Shown: positions 15,282 to 24,290 of the stretch, one piece after another | How the letters are laid out: each line of letters opens with the position of its first letter | How positions within the stretch are numbered: position 1 is the first letter of the stretch | NCBI RefSeq assembly: GCF_030063135.1 | Contig: NZ_JASISO010000004.1 | Coordinates: 62,001-126,000, forward strand | Source: Streptomyces sp. G-G2 | Lineage (GTDB): Bacteria > Actinomycetota > Actinomycetes > Streptomycetales > Streptomycetaceae | Direction of reading: 5' to 3' | DNA: 64,000 bases | Position numbers and translations under genes: made by a program | The notes under the pieces: model-generated | Seen by the model: only the letters and a program-made list of their open reading frames with translations | What the model was told of the DNA's origin: nothing | Database searches by the model: none

Positions 15282-15797
15282 TCAGCGTTCGACGGGCCGC
15301 ACGCTGACGGAGGTCGAGGACGGCGTCGCCGTCACCCACACTTCGGTGCCACGGGCCACCGGGCCCTCGGCGATCGCCGCGTACTTGACCGGCTGGCCGC
15401 CCAGGCGCAGCAGGACCTCGCCGTAGCCAGCCGTCGGAATGGCGGTGACCACGGTCCCCGGCGAACCGAGCAGCTCGCTCCGTCGCGGGGCGGCTCCGCT
15501 GCTGTCCCGGGCGAGGGCGCGGCTGAACCGGTACGTCAGCCAGCCAGCAGCCGCCCCGGCGACGGCCCCCGCGGCGGCTGCCGCTCCCGGCCCGAGACCT
15601 GTGGTCCCGAGGATGATCGCCCCCGTGAAACCGAGCATCGAGACGAAGCCCGCGATCACCGGAAGCGACAGCCATCCGTCGAACAGTCCGTCCAAGGCGC
15701 CCTCGAAGACACCTTCGAGTACCCCGTCGAACACCAGCGAGCCGACCAGCAGAACAATTCCCCCGATGCCGAGACTCAGAAACAAGTCCATGAGCAC
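15282..15797 (-). CDS. NfeD-like membrane protein, flotillin partner
   Basis: The 171-residue protein has an N-terminal helix (LFLSLGIGGIVLLVGSLVF), two further hydrophobic stretches (LPVIAGFVSMLGFTGAIILG, a Gly/Ala-rich AAAAAGAVAGAAAGWL) and a C-terminal beta-rich domain (GTVVTAIPTAGYGEVLLRLG) like the OB fold of NfeD/YuaF proteins. It lies 67 bp upstream of the flotillin gene on the same strand, which is the standard NfeD-flotillin pairing. It should act at the membrane as an accessory to the flotillin assembly. ATG 15797 is the longest start; ATG 15791 is also possible. Confidence 0.75.
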   Translation of the reverse strand: MLMDLFLSLGIGGIVLLVGSLVFDGVLEGVFEGALDGLFDGWLSLPVIAGFVSMLGFTGAIILGTTGLGPGAAAAAGAVAGAAAGWLTYRFSRALARDSSGAAPRRSELLGSPGTVVTAIPTAGYGEVLLRLGGQPVKYAAIAEGPVARGTEVWVTATPSSTSVSVRPVER

Positions 15798-16024
15798 CTC
15801 CCCTGCTTGGCGGCGTTTTCGCCGGACAACGACATCCTGTCAGCGCGGCCCACGAGCGCACATTGCCTGCCTTCGGCAATCTTTACGCTGCTTTAACGCA
15901 CCAGGGACGGCAGACTACCCCGCCGGTCGGCTCCGTCCTGCCGCCGCACTCAGGCTCCTGGGGTCAACGGGAAGCCGGAAGAAGAACTCGGGCCATTGCC
16001 GCGGATCCCGTACGGCCCGACCGG

Positions 16025-17969
16025 TCAGTGCCGACTACCGCTCCTCCGGCTCGGGTGGCGGCCCAGGAGTTCGGCAAGGCCCTGACGGGTAGCGGCCAGA
16101 ACAACCCGGTCCCGTGCGCTCAGCACGTATCCAGGGTGCAGCTCCCAGACCAGACCCGCGGTCCTCGCACCCTGTTCGCCGGGGGAGGAGGACAGGTCTG
16201 GCAGCCGGTCACCGGGAGCGGCGCTGTCCAGAGCGATTACCCGCCAGGCCCCGGGGCGGAATGACTCGGCGATGGTGCGGCCTTCCAGCTGGGGGTGGCC
16301 GGCCACTTCCACCGCGGCGAACAGCAGGACGCGGCGTTCCACGGGAATGGCGCCCAACACCTGGCGGCCCATCATCGCTCCGGCGAAGGCCGGTGCGGCA
16401 AGGTGGGTCACGCTGCGGCTACGGGTGAGCGCGCCCGGGTGGGCGGCGCGCAGCGTGCGGTAGACGGCGGTTGCGAAGTCGTCGTCGAACAGCCGCATCG
16501 TGACCCGCACATCTGGCTTCACCGACCGGGCGCACAGTACGGCCTCCAGATTCGTGGTATCAGAGCTGGTCAGCGCCAGTAGGGAGTGAGCCCGGCTGAT
16601 CCGGGCCGCCTCCAGGACCCCCTCGTCGGTCACATCGCCGATGACGACAGGGACGTGCAGACGCCGGGCTAGCGCGAGACCGCGCGCGAGGGGGTCGGAC
16701 TCGACACACACAACCGGAATCCTCAGCTCGTGCAGCCGCACCAGCACTCGGGCGCCGATCTTCCCCAGGCCGAGAAGCACGACATGCCCGGACAGGCCGC
16801 GCGGCGGCCGGCGCAACACCGTGGCCGTACGGAAGGCACCCAGCGCCTCCAGCGCAGCCGCGACCAGCACCGGCAAAAGGAGCAAGCCGACGAACCCCCC
16901 CGAGAATCTGCAGGACCTGCTGCTCACGTGGTTCGTCCAGCGCCGGATCATTGATCGCGAAAATATCCAGGAGTGTCAGATACGCCGCATGCAGCGGCGG
17001 CTCGCCGGTCACCAGCGACGACGCCACCGCGAGCGCGGTGACCGCGGCCACGATCCCAGCCAGCGACCACCACAGGCGGCGCGAGAACAGCGATCCCACC
17101 GGCAGCGAGACCTGACCCAATCGCCTGCCCGCAGGCGAGGGTGCCGCATACGTGACCGCTTCCAAGGCGACGATCGCCCGCCCCGTCGCAGCCCGCACGT
17201 CCCGCTCATCGGGCAGCAGCTGCGGCCCCCTGTCGCCACTGTGCTCAGAGCCCTCACTGCCCGCCGGATCACTGCTCGTGGCCGACAGCAGTGCCAGCGT
17301 GCACAGCCCTGGATCAGCGACCTCACCCCGCCCGGGGGCCGCGCGTTCCACCGCCCGCAGCAGCAGCCCGTCGGCCTGAACGACTTTGCGCGTGCTGGTA
17401 ACAGCCGACGCCACGAGGGCCGGAGCCGCCGTATCCGCGTCCGAGAGCACCGTGGTGGAAGAGTCCAGCTCCCGCAAGTCGATACCGGGCTCCGCCACGA
17501 TCGCAGCCTGGTCCAGAAGCTCCTCCAGATACTGGCCGAGCTTGCGGTTGTAGAGCCGGATCACCAGCCGCAGCCTGGGATTAAGCCGCCGCGCCACCAG
17601 AGCCGCCCGCACATTGGTCTCGTCATCCTCATAGACCAGCGCCAGCGCCTCCGCGCCCCCTACCCCCGCGCCGGTCAGCGTTTGTTCATCCGGCTCGTCG
17701 GCCTCCAGCAGACGCACCCCCGCCGAGGCGGCTCGCACCCCCGCACGCTCCCACGCCACCGGCACCCGGCCCCACAAACCCCTCCCCGCCCCGGGACGCC
17801 CCCAGGCACCGGGCCGCACCCCACCGGCCGGCGGAACCACAAGAGTGACCTGCTCCTGATACACATCGCACAACTCGGCGGCCAGCCGACGGGCCAGCCC
17901 GTCATCACCACATACGACCATCCGGCGCGCACTGTCCGGCTGCTGAGGAAATGCGGGGATCGAAGACAC
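16025..17969 (-). pseudogene. RCK/TrkA-N channel-like protein split by a G7 frameshift
   Basis: Two overlapping frames form one gene. The first (from 17969) has a nucleotide-binding TrkA-N-like domain (MVVCGDDGLARRLAAEL), a transmembrane helix (LWWSLAGIVAAVTALAVASS) and the pore-like TLLDIFAIND, ending at QILGG. The second resumes FVGLLLLPVLVAAALEAL, then a second Rossmann domain (HVVLLGLGKIGARVLVRLHE) and a C-terminal RCK_C-like end (ARDRVVLAATRQGLAELLG). The frame changes at a run of seven C on the plus strand (16895-16901); six would restore about 640 residues. This is the layout of Kef/Trk-type K+ channel regulators with two NAD-binding domains. It may be truly broken, phase-variable at the homopolymer, or a sequencing error. 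Confidence 0.75.
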
Positions 17970-18138
17970 GCGCCCCAGGATGCCGTGCCCAACCAGAAAT
18001 GGAGTCGCTGCGCACCTCGATCATGCCCAGCCAGGTGAAACGGCGTACCGGCAACCGGGGCCCGCGAGCGTTGGCGGCAACCGGCGTCATAGTCTGGGCC
18101 CTTGATCATTATCGTTGGCACGCTTGCATGGGGGTCCG

Positions 18139-18579
18139 GTGTCTTTTGGCAAGGAATGGGCGGAGATGAAGTCTGCCGCGTCCGATCGGCAGACGGCGAT
18201 GCGCCTCAATCAGGTTGAGCCCGGCGGCGGGGGGCCCGGGCCGCAGGGAGACCTGAAGGTGGATGACCAGGACCTCGCGGCCGTGGGTGACGCGGCGTTC
18301 AAGCTCCACCAACGCCTGGGCAAGGACGGTGATCACGCCACGGCAAGTACGCGTGAGGCGGCCGGGACCCTGAAGCAGGACTTCACTCTGGGCGCCGCGT
18401 TGACGGCCGTGGCGGACAAGTGGCACGACCAGGTGGGCACGCTGCGCGATGCCTGCGGCCACATATCGAACCACCTCGACTACACGCAGAAGGCACACGC
18501 CGGCGACGAACACTTTCTCGCGACGCAGATCAAGTATGCCCAGTTGGACAAGGGCTTCGAGGAGAGGGCCCAGAACTGA
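18139..18579 (+). CDS. WXG100-like small helical protein
   Basis: The 146-residue helical protein has WHDQVGTLRDACGHISNHLDYTQ at about residues 95-117, similar to the W-x-G-like turn and second helix of ESX-type proteins paired with DUF6571 partners. GTG 18139 is chosen because GGGGG lies just upstream and the product then begins SFGKEWAEMKSAASDRQ. Its stop overlaps the next gene's ATG (TGATG), so it is translationally coupled to the DUF6571 gene. It is probably a secretion-associated or partner protein; the assignment rests on helical pattern and context. Confidence 0.7.
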   Translation: MSFGKEWAEMKSAASDRQTAMRLNQVEPGGGGPGPQGDLKVDDQDLAAVGDAAFKLHQRLGKDGDHATASTREAAGTLKQDFTLGAALTAVADKWHDQVGTLRDACGHISNHLDYTQKAHAGDEHFLATQIKYAQLDKGFEERAQN

Positions 18580-20642
18580 TGAATCTGAACGCACTGCGCT
18601 CCGCCGATTTCTCCAAGCTGGCCACCGCGGTCGGCGATTGGACCGCGATGGCGACGAAACTGTGGGATCTGGAGCACGACGCCCGCGGTGATCTCGGCGG
18701 GAAGGCGGCGAAGGCCAACTGGGACGGAGTGAACGCCACTGTCACACGGGAGTTCATCACCAAGACCACCAAGGAGTTCGCCGACGCCGCGACCGAGGCC
18801 ACCAGCATCGGGAACATCCTGCGCGACACCCACGGCGAACTCGTCGACTACAAGGCCAGACTCAATGAGGCCATCCGGCGCGCTCTGGAGAAGAACCTGA
18901 CCGTCACAGAGACGGGCAATGGCGGCTTCACCGTCACCATGAACGTCCACCCCGACCGCGCCGCCAAGGGGCACGCCGTGCCCGAGCACACCGAGGCCGA
19001 CGCGATCGCGCTGCGCGATGAAGTACAGCGGATCCTGGAAGGAGCGACCGAAAGCGACAGCACGGCGGCCAAGGCCCTGACCATGCTGGTCAGCCAGACG
19101 CCTTACGGCTTCTCGGATGCCGCCTATGACGACCGCGACCGTGCCGCGGACGCGATGAAGGACGCAGAGCGGATCGCGAAGCTCCTCAAGAACAAGGGAG
19201 ACGACATGTCTCCCGAGGAGTTCGACCAGCTCAACAAGGACCTGGCCAAATACAAGGACGACCGCCTCTTCCAGGAGACCCTCGCCACCAGCATCGGCCC
19301 GCGCGGCCTCCTCGACTTCTGGGCCGACCTGGCCGACCCCTCCGACGGCGGCACCCTGCAACGCTCGCGTCACGACCAGTTCGGTGACTTCCAGCGCAAC
19401 CTCTCCCTGACCCTGGCCGGCGCCACCCAGTCCGACAGCCCCGCCATGCGCGCCTGGGAGAACGACATGGTCAACCTCGGCGGGGAGCGCATCCAGACCC
19501 GCGGCAGCCAGGTCTACGGCTACCAGGTAATGAGCAACCTCATGCGCAACGGCGACTGGGACAACCGGTTCCTCAACGACTACGGCAACGCGCTCGTCGC
19601 CACCGAGAAGAAAATGAAGCTCCCGGCCAACTACTGGAACGGCGGCATCCCGCCGGTGCCCAAGATGAACTTCATCGGCGAGGACTTCGGCCGCGACCCC
19701 ATGACCGGCTTCATGACCGCCCTGGCGGCCAGCCCCAACGCGGCCACGGAATTCTTCAACGCCACCCAGCCCACCGACAACGCCCAGTACGTCCTGGGCG
19801 ACCGGCAGACCTTCGACGACACCCCGTTGAACAGCAAGGACGGCAACTCCTCCCGCGATGCCACCGGCGCGGCCCTGGTCGCGGCCGCCACAGGCGTCGA
19901 CCCCAACAACGTCACCGCCCGCCCGGACGACCTCACCCCCGAACACCGCCAAGTCCTGGACAGGTCCATGAAGTACCTCGCCGAGCGCGGTGACGACTTC
20001 CCGCCCGAGATGCGCGACGACATGGCGAAGATCCTCTCCACCCACAGCGACGTCGTGCATCACTCGGCCAGCGCCATGTCGGACAACCCCAATGACCCCA
20101 GGCTGCTGAACCGCGGGGACCTGCTGGAAGTCAGCAAGCAGCTTTCACGCGACCAGAACGCGTACGGCATGCTCAACGAGGCCATGAACCGGGAAATGAT
20201 CCAGGACATCCACAGCGATCACCCTGGGGACCCGAAGGAAACCTTGCAGCGGGCGGGCAATACGGTCGGCTTCCTCGAAGAGGCCCGATACCAGGCCCTC
20301 AAGACCGACAAGGACGACCCCTCCTGGGATGCCAAGTGGGGCTATCACGGCTTCGGAGCTGCCGCCAACTTCATCCCCGTCGTGGGCGACGTCGCGCAGC
20401 GGGGCGTGGACGCACTCGCATACCAGTGGCAGCTCGACGAGCAGGCGCGCGTCGAAAAGGGCTTCCAGGAGAACAACAGGGACGTCTTTGTCCTCCGCGA
20501 GCACCAGTTGAAGGCCCTGTCCGAGGAGTGGGACAAGACCAATCCCGGCCACTCCAATGACGCGTACACCCTGGAGAACGAGATCAACCTTGCAGCAATG
20601 AACGGAAACAAGCGTGCCCAGGGCCTGGCGGGTGCCCAGTGA
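18579..20642 (+). CDS. DUF6571-family large helical protein
   Basis: The 687-residue protein begins with a helical N-terminus (LNALRSADFSKLATAVGDW, then LEHDARGDLGGKAAKANWDG) typical of the DUF6571 proteins of streptomycetes, which resemble WXG/LXG N-terminal secretion modules. No transmembrane helix or Sec signal is visible. A short hydrophobic, Gly-rich patch near residue 590 (GFGAAANFIPVVGDVAQRG) resembles the linker of secreted toxin-like proteins, but no toxin domain is recognised after it. The gene sits between the WXG-like gene and a lipoprotein gene, overlapping both by 3-4 bases. A contact-dependent or cell-surface role is possible but unproven. Confidence 0.8.
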   Translation: MNLNALRSADFSKLATAVGDWTAMATKLWDLEHDARGDLGGKAAKANWDGVNATVTREFITKTTKEFADAATEATSIGNILRDTHGELVDYKARLNEAIRRALEKNLTVTETGNGGFTVTMNVHPDRAAKGHAVPEHTEADAIALRDEVQRILEGATESDSTAAKALTMLVSQTPYGFSDAAYDDRDRAADAMKDAERIAKLLKNKGDDMSPEEFDQLNKDLAKYKDDRLFQETLATSIGPRGLLDFWADLADPSDGGTLQRSRHDQFGDFQRNLSLTLAGATQSDSPAMRAWENDMVNLGGERIQTRGSQVYGYQVMSNLMRNGDWDNRFLNDYGNALVATEKKMKLPANYWNGGIPPVPKMNFIGEDFGRDPMTGFMTALAASPNAATEFFNATQPTDNAQYVLGDRQTFDDTPLNSKDGNSSRDATGAALVAAATGVDPNNVTARPDDLTPEHRQVLDRSMKYLAERGDDFPPEMRDDMAKILSTHSDVVHHSASAMSDNPNDPRLLNRGDLLEVSKQLSRDQNAYGMLNEAMNREMIQDIHSDHPGDPKETLQRAGNTVGFLEEARYQALKTDKDDPSWDAKWGYHGFGAAANFIPVVGDVAQRGVDALAYQWQLDEQARVEKGFQENNRDVFVLREHQLKALSEEWDKTNPGHSNDAYTLENEINLAAMNGNKRAQGLAGAQ

Positions 20643-21154
20643 GGCGCCACACGGCAGCGGTCGCCGTCACGGCTGTCCTGCTCGCAGTGGCAGGGTGCTC
20701 CAAGCCCGCCCAGTACGCGATGCCGAGCGATGTGTGCGGGGTCCCGGTGGATCCCGCCGTCCTTGAGCCGTTGCTTCTGCCAGGCAAGAAGCTGGAGCAG
20801 TCAACGGCTCTGTCCAGGCCGGGCGCCCCGCACTGCTCGGTGGACGTCGACAAGGAAGGCGTTCTGAGCGTCCAGGGAGAGGTCATTCCGGCGGATCAGG
20901 ACCCCGCCGTGCGACGGGAATGGCAGGTGTCCGGTGCGACGAAGATCGAAGCCGGTGATGACGCCCGCGTGAGCGACATCAACGTGGTCGCGGTAGCGGC
21001 CTGCACGTACCAGGGGGAGGCCCGCAAGTTCGTCGTCCAAGCCGAACGCTTCTACCCGAAGCGGGACGACGCCGCCAAGCGACGGGAGGCATTGACCCAC
21101 TTCATGAAGCTCTACTTCCCCGCCGCCAAAAAGGCAGCCGGCTGCACATCGTGA
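20639..21154 (+). CDS. Lipoprotein of the DUF6571 operon
   Basis: The 171-residue protein starts at GTG 20639, overlapping the previous stop (GTGA). A basic N-terminus and hydrophobic stretch lead to the lipobox LLAVAGC, so it should be processed and lipid-anchored at Cys20. The mature part (VCGVPVDPAVLEPLLLPGKK, APHCSVDVD, AACTYQGEARKFVVQAERFY) has spaced cysteines and looks like small DUF-type lipoproteins paired with DUF6571 proteins. It may be an immunity or accessory component for its neighbour. No enzymatic motif is visible. Confidence 0.8.
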   Translation: MRRHTAAVAVTAVLLAVAGCSKPAQYAMPSDVCGVPVDPAVLEPLLLPGKKLEQSTALSRPGAPHCSVDVDKEGVLSVQGEVIPADQDPAVRREWQVSGATKIEAGDDARVSDINVVAVAACTYQGEARKFVVQAERFYPKRDDAAKRREALTHFMKLYFPAAKKAAGCTS

Positions 21155-21549
21155 TCGGCGCACTGACAGACCGTCGACCACCGCTCGGCCCAGCTGAGGA
21201 CGCGTTCTGACGGTGGGCCACGGCTGACCCCAGCCCCGCACGGGCCGGAGCCGTTGGCGGCACAGGCGGCCCCCGGGTCGGTGTCCAGGCAGGCGGCGCA
21301 ACGAGGGGCCCCAAAGGTCCCTCGTCGCAGGTCCCGTGCGGACTCGGCTTCGGCTGCCCCGTTGCCCGGTCCTGCCGTATGGGCGGACACACCGAATCGC
21401 TCCCTGAGCTGCCTGGCGGCCCCGCAGCCACAGGGGCGGCTTCGTGCGGTGGCTCGGTCGCACACGTAACGGGTACAGGGCGGAACTGCCAGCAAGAATG
21501 CGCCGGCCACCGCCGAGATGCTGTCCGCCCGATCGGGCCGGCGGCCCAA
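21112..21549 (-). CDS. Possible Cys-rich protein of unknown function
   Basis: The frame encodes 145 residues with a short hydrophobic N-terminal stretch (ISAVAGAFLLAVPPC) and eleven cysteines (CDRATARSRPCGCG, CAACLDTDPGAACAANGSGPC). It begins 6 bases after the stop of the upstream minus-strand gene, as in an operon, and its end overlaps the convergent lipoprotein gene by 43 bases. The spaced Cys pattern favours a real secreted or membrane protein, but composition is ambiguous and no family is recognised. Confidence 0.4.
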   Translation of the reverse strand: MGRRPDRADSISAVAGAFLLAVPPCTRYVCDRATARSRPCGCGAARQLRERFGVSAHTAGPGNGAAEAESARDLRRGTFGAPRCAACLDTDPGAACAANGSGPCGAGVSRGPPSERVLSWAERWSTVCQCADHDVQPAAFLAAGK

Positions 21550-21555
21550 CCGCCC

Positions 21556-22131
21556 CTATGCCGTGCAGTCGTATTGCTTGGCGAGGTTGTCGACGGCCTC
21601 GAGCATGAGTGTGCGGGAGGCCGCGATGAGCGCGGCATCGTTCCAGTTCTCCGCCACGATGACGCCTGGGGAGATTTTCAGGGTGAGGGTGACGTACTGG
21701 GTGTCCGTCTTCATTTTTTTCGGGCAGGAGGCGGGGAGCTGGACCTCGCTCTGTCGCGGTCCCACCCACCCGTATGCGCCGGCGATCTGGGTGGCGCCCT
21801 TCGGAGGCTCGTTCAGGGTGTTGGTGGGCCGGACGTCCAAGGTGTACTGGAGCCGGTAGGTCGTCGCGGCCTTTCCCGTCGCGCGTCCGACGAAGCAGAT
21901 GGTGGAGAACACCGGGTCCGCTGCCCGCGACCCCGTGCCTTCGTCCTCGTCCACGAACAGCTCGCCGCCCTTCCCGTCGTACAGGAGTCCGGCTGTCTCT
22001 TTGGTGAGCATGCCGAGGCAGACGTTCTGTGCGCGCATGTCCTTGAGCGTGCTGGGCCACATCCGGATGGTGACGAGGGTGGCGGCCGCGATCAGGAGCA
22101 CGGCGGGAGGCAGTAGGTACTTCTTGTTCAT
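21556..22131 (-). CDS. Membrane-anchored hypothetical protein
   Basis: The 191-residue protein starts NKKYLLPPAVLLIAAATLVT, an uncleaved signal anchor. The extracytoplasmic domain contains four cysteines (VCLGML, TICFVG, ASCPKK, YDCTA) that could form two disulfides. No catalytic motif is visible. The start ATG 22131 overlaps the TGA of an upstream frame. It lies convergent to the DUF6571 operon. In Streptomyces such small Cys-paired exported proteins often neighbour WXG/DUF6571 loci, so a functional link is plausible but only positional. Confidence 0.7.
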   Translation of the reverse strand: MNKKYLLPPAVLLIAAATLVTIRMWPSTLKDMRAQNVCLGMLTKETAGLLYDGKGGELFVDEDEGTGSRAADPVFSTICFVGRATGKAATTYRLQYTLDVRPTNTLNEPPKGATQIAGAYGWVGPRQSEVQLPASCPKKMKTDTQYVTLTLKISPGVIVAENWNDAALIAASRTLMLEAVDNLAKQYDCTA

Positions 22132-22469
22132 CAGTACCGCTCTCCCCTTCTCAGGGCGGCACCGGGGCTCGCGTCCAGCTCGGCCGCAGGAGGTCCCTTA
22201 TGCATCGCCACCCCGCGCTGTTGTCTGTCCGCACGAGCGGCGGCCCACGATAGGCGATCGATCAGACGAACAGGATCCGCTTGTGGATCTTGACGCCTTT
22301 CTACATGTGTGACGAGGTCCCACTCGGGTGATCCCACAGCCGAATGGCGGACGCCGGGCACAGACAACTCCGCCCGGAACGGCGTCGCCCGGGGGGCTTC
22401 GCTGTGCCCGTGAGGGAACAGTTGCCGGATCCCGGCAACAGTCGTTGCCTCATCCCGGAGCATCAACAC
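22131..22469 (-). CDS. Possible upstream gene of the membrane-anchored protein
   Basis: A 112-codon frame ends at TGA 22131-22133, overlapping the next gene's ATG by one base, which hints at translational coupling. The second half (PEWDLVTHVERRQDPQAD, VRLIDRLSWAAARADRQQ) looks like helical protein. The first half is less convincing and runs into the promoter region of the plus-strand antiporter gene. No family is recognised. It may be real with a later start, or a chance frame. Confidence 0.3.
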   Translation of the reverse strand: MLMLRDEATTVAGIRQLFPHGHSEAPRATPFRAELSVPGVRHSAVGSPEWDLVTHVERRQDPQADPVRLIDRLSWAAARADRQQRGVAMHKGPPAAELDASPGAALRRGERY

Positions 22470-22576
22470 TCTGTCAATGACGCGTCAAGAACGTATAAGG
22501 TCGGTTGCGGTGTGCCGGGAAGCCTGGTCGGCGAACAAGGGACGAGTCTCTTTTCCGATCAGGGGAGCGGTACATC

Positions 22577-23823
22577 ATGGTGCTTGTCGCGGTATTCGGA
22601 GTGGCGCTGCTGGTGGCAGTGCTGCTGTCCGGGCTGGCCGCCCGCACGGTCCTTTCGACCTCCTTCCTCTTCCTCGTCGGCGGAGCCCTGGTCAGTGACG
22701 GGTTCCTCGGGCTGGTCCACATCACCCCCGACAGCGAGATCGTCGCCGTGACCGCAGACCTGGCCCTGTTCGCGGTGCTGTTCACCGACGGTATGCACGT
22801 CTCCTTTCCCGCCCTGCGCAGTGCCTGGAAGAACCGGCCCGCGCCCTGGGCCTGGGCATGCCGCTGGCCTTCGTGTTCATGGCGCTGGTCACCCACTACC
22901 TGGTGGGCCTGGACTGGACGACCTCCTTCCTCGTGGGTGCGGTTCTCGCGCCGACCGACCCGGTGTTCGCCTCGGCGATCGTGGGCCGCAAAGAGGTCCC
23001 GGCCCGCTTGCGGCAGTTGCTGAACGTGGAGAGCGGCATCAACGACGGCCTCGCCCTGCCTGTGGTCCTGCTGTTGATCGCGGCGGCCGGTCCTGCGGCG
23101 GGTGCGGCCCACACCGCAGGGTCGAAGATCGCTCTGGAGCTGGCCCTCGGGCTCGTGTTCGGTGTGGTGCTGCCGCTGCTGGTGAGCGGCCTCGTACGCT
23201 TCCGGCTGCTGGGCGCAGAAGCGAAGCTGCAGCCGCTGCTGCCGCTGGCGACCGGGGTGCTTCTCTACGCGGCCTGCCACCTCACCCACGCCAATCCCTA
23301 CCTCGCCGCGTTCTCCGCCGGCGCGGTCCTGGCCTCCGTATCTCCGGAGTCCAAGCAGGCGTTCGAGCCTCTGGGCGAGTCCCTGGCGGAGCTGGCGAAG
23401 TTCGCCGCGCTCCTCGTCTTCGGCGCGCTGCTGACGCCACAACTGTTCGGGGACTTGTCCTTCGGCGGGTACGTTGCCGTGGTGCTGGCGATCATCCTGA
23501 TCCGGCCGGCGTCGCTGCTGCTGTCACTCATCGGGACCCACTTCGACCGCCGGGAGAAGCTGGCCGCGGCCTGGTTCGGGCCGAAGGGCTTCGCCTCGGT
23601 GGTATACGGGCTCCTGGTGCTCCAGTCCGGCATCCCGCAGGCCGAACAGGCGTACACGCTGATCGCCGTGTGCATCGCGTTCTCGATCATCGCGCACAGC
23701 AGCACCGATGTACCGGTGGCCCGCATGTTCCACGTCAATGAGCTGGTCGGCATCCCGGACGCGGACCAGGCTGGGCCCACCACCACCCCCGAGGCGAACG
23801 GAACCGTCCATGCGCGCACGTGA
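22577..23823 (+). pseudogene. CPA1-type Na+(K+)/H+ antiporter with an internal frameshift
   Basis: The first frame starts at ATG 22577 (VLVAVFGVALLVAVLLSGLA, TDGMHVSFPALRSAW) and loses sense after about 22830. The family sequence resumes in another frame as PARALGLGMPLAFVFMAL. A one-base change in about 22823-22836 would join them into roughly 415 residues with a dozen membrane helices. The second part has the CPA1 hallmarks APTDPVFASAIVG and NVESGINDGLALP. If the break is real, a 321-residue product from ATG 22858 could still be made but would lack the first helices. It heads an ion-transport operon; the next gene starts inside its last 14 bases. Confidence 0.75.
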
Positions 23824-24280
23824 CCTGGCCGTCCAGTACGAGACCGTCACCACTGACACCGATGCTCTGGAAGCCGCCCGGCTGATGGCCGAACACCGGC
23901 TGCCCGGCTTGCTGGTCCTGGACGGCAGCGGTGTCCCGAAGGCGATCCTGCCCGCCTCCCAGATGATCAGGATGCTGGTACCGGAGTACGTCATCGAGGA
24001 TCCCACCCTCGCGGCGGTCATCGACGAGAAGCACGCCGACCGGCTGTGCGCAGCCCTGCGCGGACGCACGGTCGGCGACTGCCTGCCGCCCAAGGCTCCG
24101 AAGCCGCCGGTGGCCGCACCCGATGACACCGCGCTGGAGGTGGCCGCCCTCATGGCCCAGCAGCGCAGCCCACTCGTCGCCGTTGTCGAGCGCCACATGG
24201 ACGGCAGCACAGTGCTGCTTGGCGTGATCACCGCGGCCCACCTGCTGGACCGGCTACTCGACGTCAACCAAACCCCCTGA
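23810..24280 (+). CDS. CBS-domain pair protein of the antiporter operon
   Basis: The 156-residue cytoplasmic protein is built of two CBS domains (about residues 1-60, RARDLAVQYETVTTDTDALE ... LPGLLVLDG; and 85-150, VGDCLPP ... RSPLVAVVERHMDGSTVLLG). CBS pairs bind adenosine nucleotides and regulate partner transporters or enzymes. ATG 23810 overlaps the antiporter gene's end by 14 bases, and the next permease gene starts 10 bases after its stop, so it is wedged between two transporters. Its probable job is nucleotide-dependent control of one or both. Confidence 0.85.
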   Translation: MRARDLAVQYETVTTDTDALEAARLMAEHRLPGLLVLDGSGVPKAILPASQMIRMLVPEYVIEDPTLAAVIDEKHADRLCAALRGRTVGDCLPPKAPKPPVAAPDDTALEVAALMAQQRSPLVAVVERHMDGSTVLLGVITAAHLLDRLLDVNQTP

Positions 24281-24290
24281 CTGGAGACCC

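Noticed and set aside
16641..18038. 465-codon plus-strand frame opposite the RCK channel gene
   Set aside because: Arg/Pro/His-rich shadow with no domain; the minus strand holds the real conserved protein.
18480..20063. 527-codon minus-strand frame opposite the DUF6571 gene
   Set aside because: Val/Gly/Leu shadow; the plus-strand gene has operon overlaps and family sequence.
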